DNA of 64,000 bases. Origin: Acidimangrovimonas sediminis. Lineage in GTDB: Bacteria; Pseudomonadota; Alphaproteobacteria; Rhodobacterales; Rhodobacteraceae. Numbering within the stretch: position 1 is the first letter of the stretch; every line of letters starts with the position of its first letter. The DNA lies in contig NZ_PHSN01000010.1 in assembly GCF_002871005.1 (NCBI RefSeq), positions 176,910 through 240,909 on the forward strand, in the 5' to 3' direction. Both the position numbers and the translations under genes were made by a program. Under the pieces are notes generated by a model. It did not search any database and was not told the DNA's origin. It was given only the letters and a program-made list of their open reading frames with translations. Shown here piece after piece: positions 37,911-44,889 of this stretch.

Positions 37911-39053
37911 ATGAAGGTATTCTTGGGCTACGCATCAGAGCATCTTGATGCGGCACGCGAAATTTACACGTTTCTTAAAGAATTCATCGAAGATGTTTGG
38001 TTTGATAAGGAGTCACTGACTGGCGGCGATGACTGGGATCGCGAGCGTTCAGAAGCACAGCGGACAGCCGATTTTATAATTCACCTCATCTCCGAAGAGG
38101 TTTTTTCTCGTGCCGGAGTAGTAAATCGTGAAATCCGGCAGACTCTGAAGCAAGTCGAGGACCAACCAATTGGCGCGAGTTATGCGCTATTTGTTCGCCT
38201 TGACGATCTGAGAATGCCAGCGGAACTTATTCGATTTCAGTATGTTGATCATTTTCGCCTCAACTGGCGTGAACAATTGAGCAAGGCTCTCTCGAAGCGA
38301 GCCGAACAACTCAATCCAGCAGAACATAGATCGCAATCACAATCTTCTATTATGACAGAGAGGACTGAGAAGGCATTAGGGCGAGAGCCTTCTCAGGTAA
38401 AAAACTCTTTTATCAATGACTTCTACGAGTTGAACTCCACGTATTTGCAGTACGGCGAAGAAGGATTGTACTGGCAGCTTGTAAACACAAAAATTGCCTC
38501 AGAAACCCTATCAGGATTCATAAGATATTCCGGAATTTTTAGCCAATTGGATGAAGATGATAAAAATAGGATCCGAGAGTATGGAACGCCATACGTCTGG
38601 GAAACAAACATGCAAGAATTTTTTCACCAACGAGATTTACTATCTATCAGATCTTCATATTTCTGGCACATGGGCGGGGCGCACCCTAACCATGGAATAA
38701 CTACGCTCAATTTTCTTGGGCAAAAATATGGCTTCTGCACAATAAAGGACATTTTGGGACACAGAGAGGAGTGCGCCTACAAGCTTCTTGACTACTGCGA
38801 AAAAGTTCTTGCGGCGATGCTAGAAGCGGAAAACGCTACGGAGTACATGTCGAATGCTTTCAAAGAACGCCGGTACACATGGCAACTTGTTTCTCAGTAT
38901 AACTTTGACCAGCGGGGAATAACGATAAATTTCAGCCCCTATGACGTCTTGCCTTACGCGTTTGGATCACACGAGGTTTTCGTCCCGTGGCGAGTGGTTA
39001 CGCCGCTGTTGGCTGATCCGTACCAAAATCTTGAACAAGAAGTTGGTAGCTGA
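37911..39053 (+). CDS. TIR-domain protein with RsiV-like (DUF4163/DUF3298) C-terminal region
   Basis: 380 residues from ATG 37911 (GGAG eight bases upstream; a 37863 ATG overlapping the previous stop is possible). Residues 1-130 form a TIR domain: VFLGYASEHLDAA, then WFDKESLTGGDDWDRE, with Glu45 in the position of the NADase glutamate, then ADFIIHLIS. Residues about 165-375 resemble DUF4163/DUF3298: FWHMGGAHPNHGITTLNF and the closing FSPYDVLPYAFG...VFVPW. In RsiV this region binds lysozyme. No signal peptide is seen. GC content is far below the neighbours (about 45%), suggesting recent transfer. Putative NAD-depleting effector with a sensor domain; the function is inferred. Confidence 0.7.
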   Translation: MKVFLGYASEHLDAAREIYTFLKEFIEDVWFDKESLTGGDDWDRERSEAQRTADFIIHLISEEVFSRAGVVNREIRQTLKQVEDQPIGASYALFVRLDDLRMPAELIRFQYVDHFRLNWREQLSKALSKRAEQLNPAEHRSQSQSSIMTERTEKALGREPSQVKNSFINDFYELNSTYLQYGEEGLYWQLVNTKIASETLSGFIRYSGIFSQLDEDDKNRIREYGTPYVWETNMQEFFHQRDLLSIRSSYFWHMGGAHPNHGITTLNFLGQKYGFCTIKDILGHREECAYKLLDYCEKVLAAMLEAENATEYMSNAFKERRYTWQLVSQYNFDQRGITINFSPYDVLPYAFGSHEVFVPWRVVTPLLADPYQNLEQEVGS

Positions 39054-39086
39054 GAACTGTGCTGGGCTCCGCTTGCCCTCCCCCCT

Positions 39087-39806
39087 TCACCAAAACCCCC
39101 GCAGACGCGTCTCCCCGATATGGGCGCCGACCGTTCGGTGATCGGACAGCCAGTAGGCCATGGCAGCGGCCATTGCGATGTCCGCGTGCCCGAAGGCCGT
39201 GCCGCCCTCGATCCGCATCCGCCCGGCCTCGGTGATCGAGGTGTCGAAGGATTCAAGCTCCACCCGTAGGTCGTCGCGCATCGGGAAGTTGCCGATCTTC
39301 AGGTCGCCGACGTGCATCGCCGAGTTGATGGTGGACAGTAGGCGGTTCTTGCCCACGTTGTTGAACGTCGTGCCGCGCTCTCGCGTCTCCCCCTCGTTCT
39401 CGCCTCCGACGATCTGCATCCGCGTATGCTGCACATTCTTCATGTTCAGCAGGTCGCAGAAGGCGCGACCGGGGCCACCGGCATCGACGACGAGGTGCGC
39501 CCGGCCCGTGATCGCGGCGTCCAGCATCAGATTGCGCGTGACGATGGCAAGCTGGGTATAGGACATCTGCGGCACCCTCTCCGCCCGAACGATCTCGCGG
39601 CGGCGCGGCGACAGTTCCTGACGCCCGTTCTCGTCGTAGAACGGCACGCGCTCGTCGAGGATGATCGCGAAGGCGTTCTGGTCAATGCTCTGCGCGATGT
39701 CGAGGCCGACGAGGAAGCGGCGGTAGCCCGGTTTGATGATGATGGCGGGGTCCGGGTTCGGCAGGATCAGCGCCTCGCCGCGCGTGACGATGTTAGAGTC
39801 CAGCAT
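39087..39806 (-). CDS. terL: Terminase large subunit, nuclease part
   Basis: 239 residues beginning MLDSNIVTRG. The RNase H-like nuclease core of a phage terminase is visible as FLVGLDIAQSIDQNAFAIIL (first metal Asp), LVVDAGGPG and a late FGHADIAMAAAMA. Its ATG lies 14 bases inside the 3' end of the ATPase gene in another frame. In most phages these two parts are one protein of about 500 residues; here they are separate ORFs. It is the last gene of the packaging module. Confidence 0.78.
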   Translation of the reverse strand: MLDSNIVTRGEALILPNPDPAIIIKPGYRRFLVGLDIAQSIDQNAFAIILDERVPFYDENGRQELSPRRREIVRAERVPQMSYTQLAIVTRNLMLDAAITGRAHLVVDAGGPGRAFCDLLNMKNVQHTRMQIVGGENEGETRERGTTFNNVGKNRLLSTINSAMHVGDLKIGNFPMRDDLRVELESFDTSITEAGRMRIEGGTAFGHADIAMAAAMAYWLSDHRTVGAHIGETRLRGFW

Positions 39807-40584
39807 AGATGTCTCCCAAGGCAAGGGCTGGGGTGTCCGTATAGGCGTTCGAGATGGTCTCGGGGTCGAAGAAAGGGGTGCCGCGGCCCATCCAAGAGAG
39901 GCCATGTTCAACCTTGAATTCCAGCGGCGACATGTTGCGGCGCGCCCGCTCGACCGTCTTCGCCATGCGCGGCAGATCGAGGGAGCAGGCCCGGATGCGC
40001 TCGACCTCGGGGAAGTCGTCGAGGTTCGACCACATGTCATAGGCACGGCCCGATTTGCCGCCGGGCGTGGTGATCAGGATCGTCTTCGCGTCGTCTTCGG
40101 CAATCGCGAGGGTCGAACCGAACACCTTGTCCGGGATGAACGCGGCCTCGTCGTAGATCAGCGCGCCGCGCTTGATGCCGTGGCCCCGGGCACTCGTCCC
40201 CTCCTGGCCTGCGGGCACACAGCGCGCGACCGAGCCGTTTTCGAGGTGGAGTTCGAGGAGCGTGCGGCGCTTGTCCGCGATGGGCAGGCCAATCAGGTCC
40301 CAAGTGAAGGCGATCTTGGCGAAGAGAAGCTGGGACTGCGCGAGCGAGGGACAGATGATAATCACCTCGTGGCGCGGCTGCGCGAGTTCCTGCGCGGCCA
40401 TCACGCCGACCGTCGTCGATTTGCCGATCCGCCGCGAGGCGAGCACCATGATGGTGTCCGAGGTCGAGGTCAGAAGCTGGCGCTGCCATGCGTCAGGCTC
40501 CCCCTCGACGACACGGGCGAGCAGCTTCGTCGGGTCGAGGCGTTCGTCGAGCGTCCGCAGGAAGAGGGCAACGTCACGCGACAT
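39793..40584 (-). CDS. terL: Terminase large subunit, ATPase part
   Basis: 263 residues from ATG 40584. Motifs of packaging ATPases are clear: Walker A MVLASRRIGKST, Walker B ALIYDEAAFI with the catalytic Glu, and coupling motif ILITTPGGKSG. It ends with GDIYAGL at the stop codon where the nuclease ORF takes over with a 14-base overlap. It also overlaps the upstream gene by 11 bases. The motor would translocate DNA into a capsid supplied from elsewhere. Confidence 0.82.
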   Translation of the reverse strand: MSRDVALFLRTLDERLDPTKLLARVVEGEPDAWQRQLLTSTSDTIMVLASRRIGKSTTVGVMAAQELAQPRHEVIIICPSLAQSQLLFAKIAFTWDLIGLPIADKRRTLLELHLENGSVARCVPAGQEGTSARGHGIKRGALIYDEAAFIPDKVFGSTLAIAEDDAKTILITTPGGKSGRAYDMWSNLDDFPEVERIRACSLDLPRMAKTVERARRNMSPLEFKVEHGLSWMGRGTPFFDPETISNAYTDTPALALGDIYAGL

Positions 40585-41188
40585 CCAAGGTGATCCGTTT
40601 CGCCTGCATGATCTCGCGGAAGCGCAGGCCAGCCGCCGGGTTCTCGGTGAAGAGCAGGAACAGCGCGTCGAGCAGAGGGGCGGCATCCGGGTGCTCGTTG
40701 AGCGACACCATGACGGTCGTCTTGTCCTTGAGAAGCGAGTACGTTTTCAGCATCGCCTCGTGGGTCTTGGTCTGGTCGCGGAGCAATTGCGCGAGGCCGG
40801 GCAACAGGTCTTCGAGGTCGCGCCCCTCCTCCTCGACCTTGGCCTTGAGCGCGCGGTAGAGCGCCTTCTGCTCGTTGATGATCCCGAGGATGCCCTTCGA
40901 CACGTCGTCCTGCGCCTCGTTGATCACGCTGTCCACGGCCCGCCGTTCCGTCAGCGTGGCCTCCGCCCGCACGACCTTCTCGACCTCGGGCGTGATGTAG
41001 TTCTTGCGGAACGTCGCAAGGGTCTCGATGTCCACGGCGCAGCGCTTCGCGATGTCCGCGAACTGACGGCGGCGGAGGACGCAATCCACCACCACCTCAG
41101 CCACGTCGGGACGCAGCCGGATCACCGACTTCCGCCCGGGACCGGGCGGAGGTGCGGGGATCGCGGCTTTGATGCGCTCGAAGTTCAT
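40574..41188 (-). CDS. terS: Probable terminase small subunit
   Basis: 204 residues beginning MNFERIKAA. An HTH-like N-terminal half (LRRRQFADIAKRCAVDIETLATFRKNYITP) is followed by a long charged helix with EEEGRDLEDLLPGLAQLLRDQ. The position directly before the ATPase part, the predicted HTH plus oligomerisation helix, and coupled overlaps (ATGA with 41185) all fit TerS, which selects pac/cos DNA. Sequence alone does not prove it. Confidence 0.5.
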   Translation of the reverse strand: MNFERIKAAIPAPPPGPGRKSVIRLRPDVAEVVVDCVLRRRQFADIAKRCAVDIETLATFRKNYITPEVEKVVRAEATLTERRAVDSVINEAQDDVSKGILGIINEQKALYRALKAKVEEEGRDLEDLLPGLAQLLRDQTKTHEAMLKTYSLLKDKTTVMVSLNEHPDAAPLLDALFLLFTENPAAGLRFREIMQAKRITLDVA

Positions 41189-41529
41189 GGGACCGCAACC
41201 ATCGGGGCGAGAAACTCCGCGAAGTACGGTGTGAGGCGGCGCCCACCGAAGTGTTTTTCCAACCACCGCATCCCAGCCCGGTAGCTTCGGTGATGTGGCG
41301 CCTCCAGAAGGATTTCCATCTTGCCGCTGGGCGAACTGGCGATGCATTCGAGCAGGCACAGCGACAGCAAGGTGATCCTCAGGCGGTCTTCCCCGGCGAC
41401 CTCCTTGCGGTCGAGGTAGGGCACCGCCCATTTGTCCACGGTGATGCGGTCGCGCGCGATCCCCTTGACGCCGAGAACGGCGTAGGCCGCGATGAGACGA
41501 GCATGGCGCTTCTCTTCGGCGTCAGTCAT
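41185..41529 (-). CDS. Hypothetical protein in packaging module
   Basis: 114-residue soluble protein; overlaps the upstream gene and its downstream neighbour by ATGA-type junctions. It shows YAVLGVKGIARDRI and a basic C-terminal half. Not recognised. Possibly a DNA-packaging accessory protein. Confidence 0.55.
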   Translation of the reverse strand: MTDAEEKRHARLIAAYAVLGVKGIARDRITVDKWAVPYLDRKEVAGEDRLRITLLSLCLLECIASSPSGKMEILLEAPHHRSYRAGMRWLEKHFGGRRLTPYFAEFLAPMVAVP

Positions 41530-41905
41530 TGACGATCTCCACCGTGGTGCCGGTTTTCTCGGCCTGCGCCTTCGCGCGGCGGTAGAGCTGTGGGTCGCGC
41601 GCCTGCACGCGGGTCAGCCGGATCGGATCGGGCGTCAGCGCCGCGTTGATGTCCGCAGGATTGGACCGCTGGCTCAGCAGCGCGCGGAACTGGTCGGCCT
41701 CGCCCTTGTCCTTCGCGACCTGTTCGGCGGCTGCGCGCTTCTGGTCCTTGATCTCGTCGAGCATCTTCTGGCTGGCCTGTTTCAGGCCGCCGATCTGCTC
41801 TTCGATCTTCTCTGCGAGCGAGGCCTGCATGGCTTCGAGCAGCTTCGGGGTCGCCTTCTCGATGAACTGCGCCATCAGGCGGTCGTTGTTGTCGTCCTCA
41901 GACAT
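41522..41905 (-). CDS. Small coiled-coil protein in packaging module
   Basis: 127 residues from ATG 41905, preceded by a strong AAGGAG. Residues about 10-75 are helical and charged (IEEQIGGLKQASQKMLDEIKDQKRA). It shares an eight-base overlap with the next gene. It might be a scaffold- or adaptor-like factor; no family is recognised. Confidence 0.55.
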   Translation of the reverse strand: MSEDDNNDRLMAQFIEKATPKLLEAMQASLAEKIEEQIGGLKQASQKMLDEIKDQKRAAAEQVAKDKGEADQFRALLSQRSNPADINAALTPDPIRLTRVQARDPQLYRRAKAQAEKTGTTVEIVND

Positions 41906-42067
41906 ATGCGTCTCCTTGGGTAAAAAATGAGGCGGGCCTGCACGGGACCCGCCTCTCGTTTCCAAAGGAGAAGCACGCACCCCCAGTCCGCATAACGACA
42001 ATCGGTGCCAGCGCGGGATCCGCTCAACCGGGGAAAGAAGGTGTCGTTGACCTAAAGAAGGTGACGC

Positions 42068-42766
42068 TCACGCAGCCGTCGCAGGCAGGCGGAACAGCTT
42101 GCCGTCCCGCTCGGCGTCTAGGATGTCGAGCGCCCGGCTGATCGCATCGGGGGCGTGGTCGCCGTCGAGCGCGAAGAACAACTCGCGGGCCGTCTTCGGG
42201 CCGGTCGCAAGTTCCGCGATGACCTTCTCGACGCAGGCCGCGAGCGCGGTTTTCGGGCCGCGGACCTGACGGTTCAGCACGGCGTCAACATGGTGGCGGT
42301 TGGCCTCGACGGCAGCCGCTGTCTCAGCATCACGGCGGCGCGCCTTGATCGCGTCGGACGCCGCCCGCAGCCGTCGCGCATGACGGGCATCGACGGCATT
42401 CCGGTATGTCCGTGCCCGCGTGTCGCTCTCGGCCTTCAGACGCGCCCACAGCGCCCGTGCCGTATCGACGCCCTCGGGCACCTTCATGACGCGGCCATGG
42501 GGCAGCATGGGCGTGGCCTCGCCGTCGAGCCAGGAGATCACCGTGCGGCGCACCATGCCCGGGTCGATGCCGACCTCAAGGCACAGCGCCTCACGCGACT
42601 GCGCCCATGAACCCGTCTCGTCGGTCAGGAAGGACAGCGCCTCACGGCGTGCGGCCTCCTCGCTCGGCGCACCCACGATCACCGTGACGAAGAGATCGCG
42701 GACGGCCTGTGCGATGACGGCGGCAATCAGGGCACGCTCGGGCGAAGTCGGGTCGCCACCGAACAT
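42068..42766 (-). CDS. Hypothetical protein downstream of portal
   Basis: 232 residues, three bases after the portal stop. The N-terminal third has a helical segment (PERALIAAVIAQAVRDLF) and an HTH-like WLDGEATPMLPHG stretch; the rest is highly basic (RRLRAASDAIKARRRDAE), suggesting DNA binding. Unrecognised. It lies between the portal and the coiled-coil gene. Confidence 0.6.
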   Translation of the reverse strand: MFGGDPTSPERALIAAVIAQAVRDLFVTVIVGAPSEEAARREALSFLTDETGSWAQSREALCLEVGIDPGMVRRTVISWLDGEATPMLPHGRVMKVPEGVDTARALWARLKAESDTRARTYRNAVDARHARRLRAASDAIKARRRDAETAAAVEANRHHVDAVLNRQVRGPKTALAACVEKVIAELATGPKTARELFFALDGDHAPDAISRALDILDAERDGKLFRLPATAA

Positions 42767-42769
42767 GGG

Positions 42770-44116
42770 TCAGTTCGATTTGACGAGGGAGACAGGCAGG
42801 GTCAGGTCGCCCCCTTCCTCCTCCACCATGTCCTTCTCGTCGGCCCACGACCGATCCGACCGCGCGATCTCGCCCTTCTGCAGGTTCTCGTAGAGGGTCG
42901 CGCGGGAGATCATGCCGCTCTGCCACAGCTTCAATTGCGCCTCGACCATCTTCGGGTCCATGGCGATCTCGATGAAGTCGCGCGACAGGTTCACGGAGGC
43001 CTCGTCCGCAGGCGCGCCGACCCACTCGGCCGCGAGGTGCAGCAGCCGGTTCAGCGCAGCCTCGACCGAGACGACGACGCCATGCAGCAGCGCGAGTTCC
43101 GACCGCGTGCGCTGGGTCGCCGTGTCGATGGTCTCGTTGCGGTTCATGGTGACGGACAACATGCGCGCGCCGAGCGTCGCCATCGTGTCCACCTTCTCCT
43201 GCATCAGCTCCTTCTGGGCCGCGACACCCGCGCCCGTGAACTCGAGCATTCCGACCTGACAGCCCTCGGGCAGCGTCCACACCGTGCCCGAACCGATGGT
43301 CGAGGGCACGCGATCCTCCGGGATACTGCCCGAGATCCACGGGGTCGGGCTGGCCGTGAGGAAGATTGCATGTTCGCGGTCGCAGGAATTCTTGAAGTGC
43401 GAGAGCGCGACCTGACAGAGCGCGAGGAAGGGCGGCGTGACGTTCTCGGGCCTCAGCCCCTCCTGCGACACGAGCAGGAACGGGATGTAGTTCAGCGCCC
43501 GCCCGTTCACGGTCGGGATCACCTCGTCGCCGACATCTTCGCGGCGCTGATGCTGGTCGCGGATGAAGCGGCGGAACTTGTAGATCGAGTCGTCGAGGAT
43601 CAGTTCGTAATAGACGGCGGCCTCCTCCCACGTCTCGTCCGAGGCGAGCCAGACGCGCGTCAGCACCTTGCGCCCGTCCACATAGGCCGTGTCGAAGTCC
43701 TCGATCGCTTCGGCCTTGAACGTCGCGATATGGGGCACCGTGTTCGCCGTCGCGCCGGTCGCCGGGAAGTCGAGCAGCACGCCGTAGCGACCCATCGCCA
43801 TCACCTCGCGCACCATGTCCTCGATCAGCACGGACATCGGGGCGTTCTCGTCGGTCGCGTTCAGGCGCATCGGTTCGAGGCGGGCGGGCAGCTTGATCAC
43901 GGGGTCTTTGCGCAGCGCGAGACCCGTCAGCGCGCGGAGGGTCATCGCGGGGGCGCCGTAGAAGCACCCCCGGTCGAGGTAGTGGACGTAATTGCCCGGG
44001 GTCATGCCTTCGGGCTTCGGGGTATAGAGTTGGCCCGCGGCCTTCACGGCATCTTCGCCTTCGAGGCAGTTGCGGATCAGACCGTATTGCTCGTGCAGGC
44101 GGTCGAAGGGGATCAT
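42770..44116 (-). CDS. Portal-like protein (DUF4055)
   Basis: 448 residues from ATG 44116 (GGAGCCACCGCC upstream). It has the DUF4055 phage portal pattern: YLDRGCFYGAPAMTLRALTGLALRKDP, GRYGVLLDFP, a stem-like helix rich in Ala and Thr (about 285-320), and a C-terminal WQSGMISRATLYENLQKGE. Portals form the DNA entry ring. Its presence without a capsid gene is the main oddity. I am fairly sure of the family from the N-terminal third. Confidence 0.72.
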   Translation of the reverse strand: MIPFDRLHEQYGLIRNCLEGEDAVKAAGQLYTPKPEGMTPGNYVHYLDRGCFYGAPAMTLRALTGLALRKDPVIKLPARLEPMRLNATDENAPMSVLIEDMVREVMAMGRYGVLLDFPATGATANTVPHIATFKAEAIEDFDTAYVDGRKVLTRVWLASDETWEEAAVYYELILDDSIYKFRRFIRDQHQRREDVGDEVIPTVNGRALNYIPFLLVSQEGLRPENVTPPFLALCQVALSHFKNSCDREHAIFLTASPTPWISGSIPEDRVPSTIGSGTVWTLPEGCQVGMLEFTGAGVAAQKELMQEKVDTMATLGARMLSVTMNRNETIDTATQRTRSELALLHGVVVSVEAALNRLLHLAAEWVGAPADEASVNLSRDFIEIAMDPKMVEAQLKLWQSGMISRATLYENLQKGEIARSDRSWADEKDMVEEEGGDLTLPVSLVKSN

Positions 44117-44888
44117 GGCGGTGGCTCCTGTCTGGGGTCGGGCGGTGGACCAGTCAGGATCATGCACGCGCCCACCGCCCGGAACTCCCCGCGTGCAGCG
44201 TCACAATGCGATGGAACCAAGGGAGAACAAACCGGAGACGAAGGTAATCGGGCCGGAGAAGAAGGTGTTGCTGGGCGGGGAAAGGTTTGGATGGTTTGAG
44301 AAATTTCCGAAGGTGGGACCGGGGGTCCAGCAGCAGAACAGGGGTCCCCTTCGAGGGGTGCGGAATACCCGACCACTGGCAGGTAATCACCCGCTATCTA
44401 TGTCACCGTCCATGACGTATTTCTTCCCGTGCGAATGCTATGTTGTAGAGATCGCGAGCTCTGCAACAGCGCACCCGCCAATCCGCTTTCAGCGCAAGCG
44501 GTTACGCCTCGATAGCAATCCAATCATCATCAATTGGTCATCGCGGGCAGAAGGTGAAGCTGTGCAAGCAGGCGGAGTGAGCCGGGCGAGATCGGGAGTT
44601 CTGTGCACGAATGGCATGAACATGTGGCAGGCGCATTGCGGCAAGCGCGAACATGGTGCGCATGGTGCACCCATGGTGCAGGCCTTTTGCGCTTACAGAT
44701 CAAGCGTTTGACACCATGTGCACCATTGACACCATCATTCTAATGCACGCGCGAGACGAACAGGATGGACCATTTCCTGCAACATCAGCAAAAGAGCACA
44801 GATCCAATGGTGCACATGGTGCAAACGGTGTCACCGCCTTGAAATCTAAGCAGTTCTACCCTGCACCATGCCCGCACCATCGACACCA
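44117..44888. other. Intergenic region with candidate origin
   Basis: 772 bp between the portal gene and the primase gene. No gene is credible; the short ORFs lack family features. The right part (44652-44889) is packed with repeated GGTGC/GCACC cores (see separate entry). A mixed G/C-rich stem lies at about 44320-44350 and may be a pac/cos or terminator. Confidence 0.6.
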
Positions 44889-44889
44889 T
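44652..44889. repeat. Clustered ATGGTGC / GCACCAT iterons (candidate ori)
   Basis: CATGGTGC starts at 44652, 44661, 44672 and 44815; ATGGTGCA lies at 44807. The reverse form GCACCAT occurs at 44720, 44863 and 44874, and related ACACCAT sites occur at 44711, 44729 and 44883. The array is next to the primase-helicase gene. P4-type satellites have repeated binding sites for their primase at the origin, so this is a plausible origin. Confidence 0.65.
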
